Notes: generated by a model from the letters alone, not told the origin. DNA of 64,000 nucleotides from Choanephora cucurbitarum (GCA_025331435.1 JAIWNI010000078.1:62001-126000), one strand, 5' to 3'. Counted from the stretch's first letter, positions 25,151 through 36,819 are shown. A program made the numbers and translations.

Positions 25151-25156
25151 ACAGTG

Positions 25157-25705
25157 TATAAAGCACTATTAATGATAGATAGTGGCCTTGCTCTATCACT
25201 TTGCTTCTTTTAAGAATAGAAAAAAAAAACGATGTATATTGCAAGTATTCTTATGATAATACCAATATTGTGAGCTATTGAACGACAAGGATAATAGCTC
25301 ACCTCAAAAGACAACCTAAGTATACAAACAACAAAATATATCATTATGTTGCCGTTCTTTATTGTTTTAAATGGATGTCTATTGGTTTGAGTTTGTCAGA
25401 TCATCACTATCGGCTGTGTACTTCTTTTTTACGTGCATACATTGTACAAGTATCTTCAAGTTATTTATCTTTTAATAATGGGATCTAATATATCTGCGTA
25501 TAATACCTACAAATAAGCATACAAACTGCTGTAACAATGTCCGTCCCTTCCTCCTTTAAATCAGCTTTAGCTAACAACAATAGAAGTTATATGCATGATG
25601 ACTCCCAAACAAAACATGCTTCAAAACACAAATTCCATCTTTCTTTTGTTTATTACAAAATGGCAAAAAAGAGAGAGAAAGATGAAATTTGTTATAAACG
25701 TGAAC
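25157..25705. other. intergenic between CACTA element and GH125 gene
   Basis: AT-rich with short unremarkable ORFs; the last ~200 bp are antisense to or downstream of the GH125 stop codon at 25706. No motif recognised. Confidence 0.35.
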
Positions 25706-26066
25706 TTATTTGCTGGTCAACAAATGAGGTCGCTCCTTCATGATCTTCAGTATAGCTTGTCCAAATAGGCCATTTGCCCAAGCAAACCAAGAACGTGTAT
25801 ATCCACTGTTGTTATCACCACCCGAATTGTGGCGAACATTTATAGATTCATGTATAAGGCCAGTATTGTCAGTTGAATTCAGAATGATGTTGAGTGCTTC
25901 GTTGATTTCTTGATCATCAGAAGAAGTAAGTATCTAATTGGAAACACAAAATCAGTTCATCTGGCTTATTTATGTTGATAGGGTTAGACATACTCTGACA
26001 ATCTGAGACATTGGCCAAGCAAAATCCAAACCAACCTATTGTTTATCCAAATATCAGTATAAGCTT

Positions 26067-26104
<38 letters not shown>

Positions 26105-27715
26105 TTACATGAGGTCCTCCTATGCCAGAGCCACGAGGCCCTGAGAAATAATAAGGATTGTCTGCTGATAAAACTAGTTTTCGTGTGTTTTGATAGATTG
26201 AATCGTTTTGACTGACAAATCCAAGCATACTCAAAGACAACAAAGAGGGTATATTCGCATCATCCATTATCAAGCTAGAACCATAGCCATCCACTTCGTC
26301 TATTGCATTACCTGTTAGACCATCTCTCCTCCTTTTTTTTTCTCCTCACTGTATGACTTACAAGCAAACACTTGACCATATGTAGGATGATTGATCAAGC
26401 CATATTTGTAGATTGCTTCACGTATCGTTTTAGAAAGACGTGACGATTCAACTACCATGTCTTGGATCTTGCTGTTGTTTCTTGAAGCAGAAGAGAGCAA
26501 CAGTAGCTGAGATAAATGACCTAATTCAACTGACAACATAGCATTCCCGGGTATAAAGAAAGGGAACACAGTTGCATCGTCTGATGGTCGAAACAAACTC
26601 TTGACTAAACCAGTATACTTGACAGGTTGGCCACGACCATTGATGAATTGTGTTTCAGTAGGTCTATCGGTTGTTTGGAGAAAGGTATATTGAGTATTAA
26701 GAACTTCGCCTAAATGATGGAGAGGATGAGTCATTGAACACATTTTTGTTTGACTCGCTTTTACCTGTAGATATATTAAATGTTGGTGCTTGTTCTGCTT
26801 TGATGGTATTAAGGATGGAGTCAACAGCATTTACCCAAACATGATTATGCACAAAGGAATTATCACCTGTATGAATCCAATATTGGTATGACAGGCCCAT
26901 GAAAGAGGCAAGTGAGTCTATCTCCCACTTGTTCTCGTACACTAGATTTGAACAAAAAAAAAGTGAGTACGAAACAAACATGATGATATCATATGTGTCT
27001 ATGTACCTCCATCTCGTAGCCTGATATTGCGTTTAGAAAACGAAGAAAATCGGATATTTTGTGCAAGGCCATCAATGTCCTTTGGTTCCTTAAACGCGTT
27101 TGAATAAGGATCCATTGTGATAAACTGAGCCTGCATATAGATAGCACCCAAAAACAAGCGCTTCAAGCCTCCATCCTGCTTAATATAGTCAATATAAGGC
27201 AAAAGTTGGTTTGCAGAGTCACGTAACCACATGGCATTGATGTCGCCTGTAATGATATAGGACAGAGGATGACAATCATCTTGTGGTAACATGCAAGCTG
27301 TTTTCTCGATGGTTGTATCCAATGTGTTTGGAAATGCATTTTCAAACAATCGGGCCAAATCCAGGTTGACCATCTATAGATAGAAAAATTTAATCCCTCT
27401 ATGTTGCACAATAGAGTCATATGTACCTTTGACGTAATATTTGAAATGACAGATTCAATGACAGTACTTGTAAACTTCCTGCACGCATCTACTGGTCTTT
27501 GAAGAGGTAAACCAAGTCTACCTCCACTGGCAGGATTATGAGATATCTTGGAATAACTAGAACATATCTTTAGGAAATTATCAAAGGAGGTTTTTGTATA
27601 TTACATACACTGAATAATCTGGACATGATGTACCGGGCATAGTAAGGAGTAGAATATAGAAAATAATGAAACAAAGAAAAGAAAAAAGGAGAAAATAGAA
27701 TTGAACACTGTACAT
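25706..27715 (-). CDS. GH125 exo-alpha-1,6-mannosidase, membrane-anchored or secreted
   Basis: Eight exons, 27715..27609, 27556..27427, 27373..27007, 26941..26765, 26709..26362, 26311..26109, 26035..25994 and 25933..25706, total 1602 nt (533 aa). I chose the ATG at 27715 because it adds a strongly hydrophobic leader (residues about 6-24, [19 protein letters not shown]); the inner ATG at 27640 would lack it. GH125 hallmarks are [31 protein letters not shown], a block [39 protein letters not shown] and the end [15 protein letters not shown]. Family members are metal-independent mannosidases acting on N-glycan or wall mannan. A (CT)n microsatellite sits in the intron at 26036-26108. The tandem upstream neighbour is the acyl-CoA-binding gene, 273 bp away. 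Confidence 0.9.
26066..26101. repeat. (CT)n microsatellite in a GH125 intron
   Basis: A run of CT dinucleotides of about 36 bp lies within the 73-nt intron 26036-26108. It accounts for most of that intron and is outside coding sequence. Confidence 0.8.
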
Positions 27716-27988
27716 CGCTTTTTATGTTTTTATGTATACATACAAACTAGAACGTATGCACACACACACTCGGAAATGTGTAAAAAGGAAAAAAAAAGCT
27801 CTAAAAAAAGAAAGATAGAAATAAGACGGTGATTTATACATATTGTTTGTATAGACAAAGAGGAAACATACCCTGAATGACATGTGTACTATTCAAAAGA
27901 CAGAGATGTCATCAGGTAATAGTAATAGGATCATTTCCTTATTATGCTATTCAATGTCTTTTCCTTCTCTCTCTCTCTTTTTTTTTTA

Positions 27989-29387
27989 TTAGGCTGTCAC
28001 TTTCCAGAAAACAATGTTGCGCAAAATGTTGTGAACAATGTTCCGTATCCATGGCTTTAGATATGCAATTATCTTGTCAGCCAAAGGCGAGTTGCGCTTC
28101 CAAAGAACATAGAAGGCAATCATGAGAATAGCCGAATTGACTAATAAATGTTTCAGCAACAGCTTGAAAATATACCATGGACTCCATCGAAATTGACGGT
28201 CTCGCTCTTCTCTCGTCTTGATATTTTGTCGGAGTTGGTCCATCTGTTCTGTCAGGGCAGTGAGTTCAGTCTGAAGTCTTTCAATAGCTCTGTTGGAGGT
28301 TTGTTTAGACGAATTGAGCGATGACGACGATGACAATGAAGCAGAACGAGTTGTATGTGCAGTGGAAGCAGAAACAGTCCTGTTCTTCTTCCGTGTACTA
28401 CTTGACTTTTGGCTGAATGAAGGCTGTGAGCTCTTTCTGGCGTCATGGTGAACTGGTATGTAAGGTGGTTGGGTAGGCGAAGACTGTGTTAGACTCTGAG
28501 TGACTTTGGCTACTTCTCTGTCTAAAGTATCTGCTTCTGATATCAAATCAGACTCTATAGGTAATCTGCGTGGCTGTTGCTGCTCTAGTTGACCTTGTAC
28601 CCATTGTCCTGTATGTGGTGAGGCTATAGGGGTGATAGGGTAATCTGCAGCATTTGCATCAGAGACACTATAACGGTGTGGTGATTTGAACGAGAATTGA
28701 GTGGACGTTGCTGGAGGAGAAAGAATAGCATTCTCTTCCATCAGTTGATCTGCCTCAAAATGATTGAGGAAATGCTCTTGTGATTCAAATTCAGCAGGAT
28801 CATAAGCATCTTGAAATGATTCTGCTACACAATGAATCAGAAATGATTCAAAGGTTTTGTAGACGAACACACTCACCTTCTTCATCCACTTGTGTATCAT
28901 CCAAATGTCTTTGTTCATCAAACTGTAGTTCACTCAAGGCGTTCTTGATGAATTCTAGATGAGGATGATGAGGATACCTATGAATTAACTGATCAAGTAA
29001 ATGAGTGATTTTGCATACAAGTAAAAAGCAGCCACACAGTTACCTCTGCTAACAATTGTATAAGGGAATCAACATAAAGCCGCTGAGCCTCAACAGGACT
29101 CATGCCTTTCATGCGATGCCATGCTTTCCTGTGATAGAAATCAATTAATCTGTGTACCAAATTAAAAAAAAAAAAGAGCAATAATATCAATACCATTTAG
29201 CATAATCTACTATCTGTCTTGAAGAAGGTCTGGGTATATTGGTATCACCTTCTGTTGCTTGTTTATATAGACCATAGAATCGAAGTTTATCTGCTGCTGT
29301 AGGCTGTAGGGTGGTGTCAGGAGGGATTGCGCGTACGATCGACAAGGCATGAGCGAAACATAGTTGAGTAGTATATGAACTGTTCAT
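27989..29387 (-). CDS. acyl-CoA-binding tail-anchored protein (ACBD5/Atg37-like)
   Basis: Exons 29387..29194, 29128..29044, 28988..28877 and 28824..27989 give 408 aa. Residues about 5-105 are an ACBP fold: FAHALSIVRAIPPD, the KLRFYGLYKQATEGD core, then WKAWHRMKGMSPVEAQRLYV. A long serine/proline-rich region follows, then a coiled coil (RLQTELTALTEQMDQLRQNI) and a single C-terminal hydrophobic helix (LLVNSAILMIAFYVLW) with a short basic tail. This order matches ACBD5 of animals and Atg37 of yeast, tail-anchored peroxisomal proteins that bind long-chain acyl-CoA and act in tethering and pexophagy. Peroxisomal location is inferred. An IS630-type element sits only 83 bp upstream of the start codon. 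Confidence 0.82.
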
Positions 29388-29469
29388 GTTGCAGTAAGGG
29401 AGAAGAAAGTAAGATAAATTCAAAAAACGCCTATTGTCTCCGTATTAAAAAAAAATGAAAAAAAGCTTA

Positions 29470-31102
29470 CAGTGCTTCCGGTTCCAATTGGTCACTTTTT
29501 TGACTCTCAATTGGTTGATTTTTCGAATCTCAATCGGTTACTTATTTAGACTTCATTTGGTTAATTTTTCGAAAATCATTTGGTCATTTCGCTTTGACTT
29601 CATACTTGAGATGGCATCTGATTTGAGATTTTATAACGAAGATGGGCAAGGAAACATCTTTGATGAAAATGGAAGGGAGGCAATGGCAGTTGATGAGATT
29701 CCTTCATTCCGCCTTACAAAGCTGAAGACCCTTCAAAAGTTTATAAAACATACAGAGGTTGATATGTCTGGTCTATAGGAAGGCCATGACACCACTATGA
29801 AAGAAGCACCAGAGAAGAAAGATAGAGCTACGGAGTATACGAAATATACTCCTTATCAACGAGAGGCGTACATACATTACGCTTTCGAGAAAGGCATGAC
29901 TCATGATGAGTCTTGCAGACTTGCAAATGTCAACAAGTACACAGCTCGAAAATGGAGGGCTGAATACAAGTCCAACCCTGATGCTGGTATTCCTGAAAAG
30001 AAGACAAACAAGACAGGCAAGCAGCGCATATCGCAGTTAAACGAGCAACATAAAGACATGTTGATATGCTTCTATGACGAAAAGCCCACAGCAACTATTC
30101 AGGATGGCGTGGAGGCACTCATCAATAGCTTTGAAGGATTGACAATAAAGAAGACAAGAGTTGCTGAATTCATGAAGAATGAATGTAACCTTAGCTTGAA
30201 GAGTATTACTCGCCATCCAGTTCAACGAAACAGTACCAAAACTCTCGAGGCTAGGGCAGCTTGGGTTGCTGAATGGATTGCAAAGGGAATCGACTACCAC
30301 AACAATTGTATATTTGTTGATGAATCTGGCTTCAACGTCAACATGACTCGAGGCAGAGCCAGCTATTGAAGAAACGCCATCTACAAAAGCAGTATCAAAG
30401 ACTGCTCTCGGCGCTGTATCGTCTGCTGGCATTGTCAATGTAAGTATTAGAGAAGCTGGTAATGTGAAGAGGAGAAAAGTAGCTGGTGCTACGAAAAGAA
30501 AGGCTCCAGAAGATCGTCTCAACTTGCCAAAGGGTACTACTGGTAACCATTTCATGCAGTTTGTTGTGGATACGATGGATATTATGGATCAGTTTCCAGA
30601 AATGAGGGGGCTATCACATTGTCATGGATAATGCTCCCATCCACGTTCATAGCATCGTTGATCCCATCATAATTCGTCGTGGATATATACCTGTGTATCT
30701 TCCACCTTACTCACCCGAACTAAATCCAATTGAGCAATTTTGGAAGGATCTTAAGGACTATGTTAAGAGAGAAAAACTTAAAGATAATGAGACTCTTACT
30801 TCGCGAATGATGGATGCTTGTGAGAAGGTACCGCTTCAGAATATACGAAACTACATTCAGCATTCCATAAATACTTTTCCCAAGTGTCTAAATAAAGAGC
30901 CTATCTAAGAAGGAGCAGTGTCTCTATTGTATGACCAAATGATTTTCGAAAAATTAACCAAATGAAGTCTAAATAAGTAACCGATTGAGATTCGAAAAAT
31001 CAACCAATTGAGAGTCAAAAAAGTGACCAAATGAAGCTCTATTTTTAGTGTTTTGGGAGGTCAAATTTTCAAAAAAGTGACCAATTCGAACCGGAAGCAC
31101 TG
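29470..31102 (+). mobile_element. IS630/Tc1-type transposon, copy 1
   Basis: A 1633-bp element bounded by CAGTGCTTCCGGTT... and its inverse, with TA at 29468-29469 and 31103-31104 as target duplication. Inner inverted repeats of at least 84 bp are perfect. The left arm is the short type (ttcCaa), and the right arm is the long type (ttcGaa), which has a 54-bp insert between direct repeats of TTGGTCACTTTTTTGA. The interior carries a broken transposase. Compared with copy 2 at 44426 the interior looks identical and in the same orientation, but the arm types are exchanged. Confidence 0.9.
29611..30908 (+). pseudogene. IS630/Tc1-type transposase, interrupted (copy 1)
   Basis: The frame starts at ATG 29611 and contains an in-frame TAG at 29776-29778, after which the same frame continues from about 29797 to a TGA at 30367-30369. 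Protein-like sequence resumes in the next frame (AEPAIEETPSTKAVSKTALG) and again in the third frame from about 30615 (VMDNAPIH). The helix-turn-helix region lies near YIHYAFEKGMTHDESCRLAN. DDE-type residues are visible: IFVDESGF, VMDNAPIH and SPELNPIEQFW. One stop and two frame changes are present, and all are shared with copy 2, so both copies need transposase from elsewhere. Confidence 0.85.
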
Positions 31103-31108
31103 TATTGC

Positions 31109-31232
31109 TTGTATATCCCCTTTTTAGTGCATGTGTTCAGTTCTTCCAGGTACTTTCTATCTACTTGATGAATAGAGGCTATGTGTCACTCTAATCAAGG
31201 AGGAGCAAACAAGTAAAAAAGCAAACAAAAAG
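31109..31232 (-). repeat. left member of a ~120-bp imperfect inverted repeat
   Basis: Read on the minus strand, this segment runs GTTTGCTTTTTTACTTGTTT and then ...CATCAAGTAGATAGAAAGTA to GGGGATATACAA. It aligns with 36590-36731 on the plus strand with scattered changes and one ~10-bp insertion there. The pair brackets the Helitron-like genes. It starts 4 bp after the target duplication of the IS630 copy. Confidence 0.6.
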
Positions 31233-31409
31233 TTAGCATAAGTCAAAGAAGCTTGTCTTTTTCTAGGCTCAAAATGGTAATTTCATTTTTTAAGCCATAT
31301 CGTAGCTCAAGATAATAATATTTACAGACTAATGAGAGTTGGTGGACGTAAGTTGTATGATTTAATCGAGTTTATTATTTAATCAAGTATGAGCATATTA
31401 CAAACCGCA

Positions 31410-31640
31410 CCTCCATTGCGGTAATAAAATTAGCACCTACGCTGCGCTCTGGTTAATTTTATTGACCTTCATTATGGTACGGTACGCTGCGCTTTGTAAG
31501 ATGCTCGTGCCGCCGCAGGCCAACTAATCCGATGAGAAGTTCAATGTGGGGGCCCCACCCATATTTTTTTTTAGACCTTCGCTATGGTATAAAATAGCCC
31601 CTTCGCTGCGCTTCGTGTATTTTAAACCGTCGCTTCAGTA
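31410..31640. repeat. cluster of hairpin-forming modules
   Basis: Three modules each contain CGCTGCGCT (31440, 31485, 31604) preceded by a GGTA box. The first can fold through GGTAATAAAATTA pairing with TAATTTTATTGACC (31421-31466). The third can pair GGTATAAAATA with TATTTTAAACC (31586-31627). Between them is GTGGGGGCCCCAC, itself almost palindromic. The cluster lies downstream of the Helitron helicase gene (minus strand), so it may include the Helitron 3' terminal hairpin. Confidence 0.55.
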
Positions 31641-31813
31641 AAAAAAACATGCGTCCCGGGGCAGTGAGAAAGAATCAAGCTTATCCGAATAGATGGATCA
31701 AAGCTTAATGAGATGGGTTTGATTAGGATCAGATATAAGTATTTTTTCAAAAAGTAGTTTTATTGTTATGTATAGGAATAATGAGGATAATAAGTCTATA
31801 GAAAGTAAAAATA

Positions 31814-34800
31814 TTAAGTGAAAACTTCGTTGTATACGACATTTCTTGTATGGTTTTTAGCATATTGTGCCGGAATGGAGCTTGATTTGCCAATGAGAAT
31901 TTTGATAGATTCTTTTTGTCTTACTCGTGAAAGAGCAACATACAACTGGCCATGGCTAAAAACAGGTTTTGGTAGATACAATCCAGCCCGATCGAGAGTT
32001 TGCCCTTGAGCTTTGTTAATTGTCATGGCAAAAGCACGTCTAATTGGAAATTGAATTCGCTGAAATTGCATAGCATCAGTTTCAGCAGAAAAGAGCTTTA
32101 TCTTTGGAATGCATACAACTGATCCAGCAAATGCGCCTGTTTCGATAGTAGTTTCAATTAAGTTTCGCATTAATGACTTGACAATGAGTCTTGTACCATT
32201 ACATAAGCCATTCAGAGCATCAAGGTTTCTTAGAAGCATGATAGGTGCTCCGACTTTTAGAGTGAGTACATGAGGAGGCAACGCACCAGATTCGATTACA
32301 TTGAGAACTTCCATAGGATGTTCTAATGATTGTTGAAGATCCAAGGTATCATCAGCACTGTAGTAAATGACTGGCTCACCTGGAAGTTTTTCAATCAATA
32401 AACGATTGATTTCAGCAACATGCACATTGATAGGCGTCAATATAGCAGAGCTAATCAAATATGATGTATCATTTCCAATCCTAAAGTCCGGGTTAAATAG
32501 CTCTGGATATATAGCAGAAAGAAGATTCAGAAGATTATCTCCAGGTATGAGCATGGAATCCAGCAGTTTGACAAAGTCAGTATCTGTGGGAAAGAAGTTT
32601 GGATAAACTTGTACTCGAAGAGTTTCTGCTGAGCCATTACCAATATTCAAAAGCATATTAGCAAATTGCTCAAGTTCAAGAGACAATGATGGATTGTTGC
32701 TATTTTGAGCTTGCTGAACACGCATGTTGATTTGAAGCTTTTTGACTGTAAAGGAAGGCCAGAGAAAAGATTGGTTGATGCATGCATTGACAACGTCTGA
32801 TCTACTGCCTTTAGGAATCACAAGGAGTACTTGACGAAAGTCGCCACCAAAAACTATCAATCTGCCACCAAATGGTACTGATTCAAGTACCTTATTTTGA
32901 GTATCAAAAATATCTTTGAATGTTCGATCGACTGTTTCAAGAGTAGACTTGTTGATCATTGAAGACTCATCCCAAATGATTAGTTTGGTCTTCCTCAATA
33001 ATTGAGCTTGCATAGAGGATGGTGTGATTCCACACATTGTAGTAGAGGAAGTTTCCAGAGGTATTTTGAACATGGAATGAGCTGTCCTGCCACCTGCCAT
33101 CAGTAATGCAGCTGTGCCACTGGATGCAACAGCCAAAGCAAATCCATCATGACCAGATCGTACTGCTTTCAAGAGTGTGTTAAAAAGGTAGGTTTTGCCC
33201 GTACCTCCAGGTCCATCAACAAAAAAAAAGTCTAGGAAACTCAGTTGAGTTACAGCCATCTCTTTCAACGCATTGCATAATTGCTTGATAAATCTCAAGT
33301 TGATCAGAATTGAAATTTGTTACATCTTCAAGATAGGTTGTCTGTCTTGCAATAGTATTCAATCGAAGTTGTTCTTGGATCAGACTATTAGGAGCAGAAT
33401 AGCTAGGATTAGGAATAGGTAATTGAAATTGCCCATATGATCGTAAGCTTGAGCCATGATGACTTGTTAAGATACTTTCAATATCTAAAAGTGCACGGTC
33501 AAAAGATGCATCATTGGTATCGTTTAGCACTGGATCGAATGAAGAGTCATTCTGTAGTTGATAAAGATAGTCTTCCGAGAGCTTGTCTTTAAAATCTAAC
33601 CAAAGCTGGTATGGATCAGCAGGATCACAGAACACCAAGACAATGCAAAAAAGCTTGCGAAGAGATACAGGTGTCTGCGTATGAGCAGCTTCATCTAAAC
33701 ATTGCTTCCATTGGTTGTCTGATGCAAGCAGACCTAGAGCTCTAGCAGCAGCTTGAAACGTTGGATGGCATATGCCATTAACTGTTCTTAAGCGAGCAAA
33801 AGAGGTGGCCCCAGCAACATGGTACAGCAGCATACGAAGATGATAGAGTTCTGATCTTTTGGGAGATACAGAATAAACTCTACCAATAGTTGTACCAAAA
33901 CCACGTTGTCTTTTTGCCCATTTTCTTGGCTTTACAGATGTGTGCCAGACATACTGCTCAGGGAAATTAGGGTACAAAATAAACCTTGCTTCGGGATCGT
34001 TTTGGTTTGTTTTAAACCAACTGGTCAAAGTTGTATCTTGTTCAGAGGCTTGCATTAGTACAGCGTTGATGTCATCATCTTCGTTGAAGTACACAGACTC
34101 CTCCCCTTCAAGATGGATAGCCAGTCTTTGGTGTGCAGGGAATTCCTTGTGCATTGGAAAGGAGAATAGTCTCCAGCAAGCTTCAGGAGCAGAGACATAT
34201 CTGGCATCGATGAAAGAGCGGACTTCATCATTTTGCTCAACAGACAATGAGGCTCGATCATGGCCTTTATACACATACTTATAGACATATTTGACGCTGT
34301 TGATTGATGAACATATTTCAACATTTATATGAGCATCACATTTCGTAGCAAGGTAAAGGTTGTGAGGTACAACCCAACGATTGTCAATGTTATATGTATG
34401 TCTGTTTATAGTTTTTGGGACTGTGATGCCATTGTTTCTCCTTCTATATACAGGATAGCCACCGTTAATGTTGGCAGTTGTCTTATTGGAAAAGGCTTTG
34501 GGATACTTTTTGTTACACCCATGCGCAATATCCATACAAACAGCCTGTGTGTTGATTATTCCACATGGTCCATGAATCATGTGTTTTATCACTGTTTGGT
34601 GGGCCAAAGGGAAACGAACTGGATCTGGTATCTCAGCTGATACGACACTATCATACTCTTCTGCATTTAAAGGCTTATCCGAGGAATCAACGATTAACAG
34701 AATGTGAGCATGAGGAAGTCCACGTTTTTGAAATTCAATAGTGTAGACAAATCCAACAGCTTTTCCCAAGACATTCTTTTTGGTGAGATCATCAAGTAAT

Positions 34801-36450
34801 TCACGAAGCTTAATGTTGAAGACTCGGCTACAAAGATCGGGTCGATCAGATGCTTTTTGACCAAACAAAAGTTCTCTTTGGATTTCAGGCCATTGAGGGT
34901 TGCAGGTAAAGGTGATGAAATAATCAGGCTTTCCAAAGCGTCTGACAATACTCAATGCATCTTGATACAATTGTGCCATATGCCGAGGTCCGCCGATAAA
35001 GCTTGATGGTAAAATTACCTTTTTACCTAATCGTTCCCTTTCTTGTTGATTGGCTGGTTGCAAACCATCATTCAGATTGACAGCGTCTTGTAGACCTTGA
35101 TACAGCTCACATCTTAAGCTTTTTTGATTGTGGCGAATGTATAAGAGTCTGTTTTGCTCCATTTTTGTATACATATCGACAATGTACTGGTGAAATAAGT
35201 TGCCGAAAAGATGTAATAAGTGGCCATCAGAAGGTCTGTACATGAGTCTAAAGCTATAGAACTGCATGATCGTCATTTTTTCGTTGGATGAATTGCTTAA
35301 AGTAGTGATACTCCATCCAGGTTCTCCAAAGGGAAACAAAAGAACGTAATGCAAAGGATCGTAAAACTGATTTGACTCATTGACTCTTACAATAGAACTA
35401 TCTTGGTATTGAATGACTATATCTCGAGAAGTATTTGCAGCATTATCATCGTTGTTACCGCCAACAATTATGGCTGCAATTTGAGAATCATTTGTAGGTC
35501 TATTATAGCGTCTACGATCCGGTACGCCTTCAGCTCTAAAGACTAACTTCACATTTTCCAATGATGATATGCCTTCGTTTTGACCAAGAGTATCATTATT
35601 ACTTTGCTGTTCAGCAGCAATCTGTGTCATGTTTTTAAAGATAGCAACAAAAGGGTTAACTCGATGCATCATATTCTGAATTGCTAATAGAGTTGAACGG
35701 TCTACATTTTGTGCAATCGCATGTCGATTTTCCAATTCATGCTCAGTGTCAAAAATGTAGATCTGTGCAAACTTAGGGCTCGAATTATCAGAGGGAATAG
35801 CAGATCCGATCAAATGATATGGACTGCCTTGAATTCGAAAGGTGTAAGAGCCAGTTCGACTATTAGCTAAGTTCAAATCAAGGTTTACACCAAAAGAAGT
35901 GAAACTCAAAGAGCTGTTGTACATTCTAATAATTACTTCGAAACTCTTTGGAAGTACTATTGCTTCCCTTGAGAAGATCTGCAATTTCTGGTGGTGTAGG
36001 TTGCAAAGGACTTAAAATTGACTCACCCTTACAACAACACAATTGAAACACAGGATGAATTTTGCTACTACCAGAAGCCCTTTCCCTAATCCACATCAAA
36101 GCACCACAACGATCGCAAATACAACTCATTGAACCACAATCAAATCTCATAGAAGGTACAGCACTTAAATCTCTTGCAACATTTCTAGTGTTTTGAGTGT
36201 TGAGAGGACAGAGTCTGCTGGTTCGTCTTAAATGACCTTCCATTCCGCAGTTGGCACAAACTTCGACAGCAGAAGGTTGCCCATCGACTTCCATATCTTG
36301 AAAACGTGGATTCATTCTGCATCCAGCGAAGGTTCGGCGAGAGTGTCCAGGCTCATTGCATGCAGAACAAACAACCACATCGTTCTGAGTTTGTTCTTGT
36401 TGAACCTCTTCCATTTGAACATCTTCATCCACTTGGTTGCGTGGGTTCAT
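31814..36450 (-). pseudogene. Helitron Rep-helicase, interrupted by two 1-base shifts
   Basis: Minus-strand reading starts at ATG 36450. The first frame (to about 35937) has three zinc-knuckle-like motifs (CSACNEPGHSRR, CANCGMEGHLRR, CDRCGALMW). A one-base shift leads into a 900-codon Rep frame with the HUH motif GLPHAHILLIVD and the two-tyrosine motif YVYKYVYKG. A T9 run near 33220 shifts the frame again; restoring one base joins it to the PIF1-type helicase with Walker A DGPGGTGKT, motif II IIWDESSMI, VFGGDFRQVL and the C-terminal INKAQGQTLD. Apart from the two shifts, no stop interrupts about 1540 codons. Rolling-circle transposition is the family role. The start and the two junctions are the points to verify; a homopolymer error in the assembly is possible. 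Confidence 0.85.
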
Positions 36451-36529
36451 TCGATGACTTAATCGAGGTCTGACTGTACTAACTTGATTGGTCGATATTG
36501 ACTAATCATATCAATTTTTAAGACTGAAG

Positions 36530-36581
36530 TTTCCCCCCCCCCTCTTCAGACATGTCAGGTCCGCCCTTCCCCCCCCCCCAC
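36530..36581. repeat. poly-C tracts upstream of the Helitron start
   Basis: Two runs of about ten or more C lie 20-30 bp apart at roughly 36532-36542 and 36570-36580. Such tracts are unusual in this AT-rich window and are prone to length error. Confidence 0.6.
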
Positions 36582-36589
36582 TCTCTGGA

Positions 36590-36731
36590 CTTTTGTTTGC
36601 TCTTTTTACTTGTTTGCTCTTCTTACTTGTCTGCTCCTCTCCTTCATTAGAATGACAACATAAGCTCTATTTATCAAGTAGATGGAGTACTTGAAAGAAT
36701 TAAACATTTGTGCCAAGAAGGTGATATACAA
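36590..36731 (+). repeat. right member of a ~120-bp imperfect inverted repeat
   Basis: This segment (GTTTGCTCTTTTTACTTGTT, later ATCAAGTAGATGGAGTACTT and GGTGATATACAA) is the inverted partner of 31109-31232. Continuing rightwards it reads as a short protein-like frame (SIYQVDGVLERIKHLCQEGD) to a TGA at about 36776, so the repeat may derive from coding DNA. Confidence 0.6.
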
Positions 36732-36819
36732 TTTTGTGATGTAAATACGCAAATAAATTTGCCTCGAGACGCATGAGTCCTATCAGTACTGTCCTATTTG
36801 ATCCTATCATCTGCTCCTT

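Larger units (their letters stand above)
20137..25156. mobile_element. CACTA-type (En/Spm, Tnp2) DNA transposon, 5.0 kb
   Basis: The element begins CACTGTAAAAAAATTAAAGG at 20137 and ends with the exact inverted copy at 25156; the perfect terminal repeat is 22 bp. Termini starting CACT(A/G) are diagnostic of the CACTA superfamily. It carries a minus-strand Tnp2-type transposase (20483-23478) and a plus-strand accessory gene (23978-24631) transcribed divergently from a ~500-bp spacer. Both ends contain clustered subterminal repeats. The expected 3-bp target duplication is imperfect (taa on the left, tat on the right). Both genes give continuous spliced frames, so the copy may be active or recently active. 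Confidence 0.85.

Noticed and set aside
20134..25159. Perfect 3-bp target duplication for the CACTA element
   Set aside because: The flanks are taa and tat, matching at only two of three positions, so a clean duplication is not supported.
30037..30555. 172-codon minus-strand ORF, also at 45047-45565
   Set aside because: It is antisense to the IS630 transposase and repeats only because the element does; no family resemblance.
36530..36581. G-quadruplex or regulatory role of poly-C runs
   Set aside because: Possible, but only two homopolymer runs are seen and their length may be a sequencing artefact; no further evidence.
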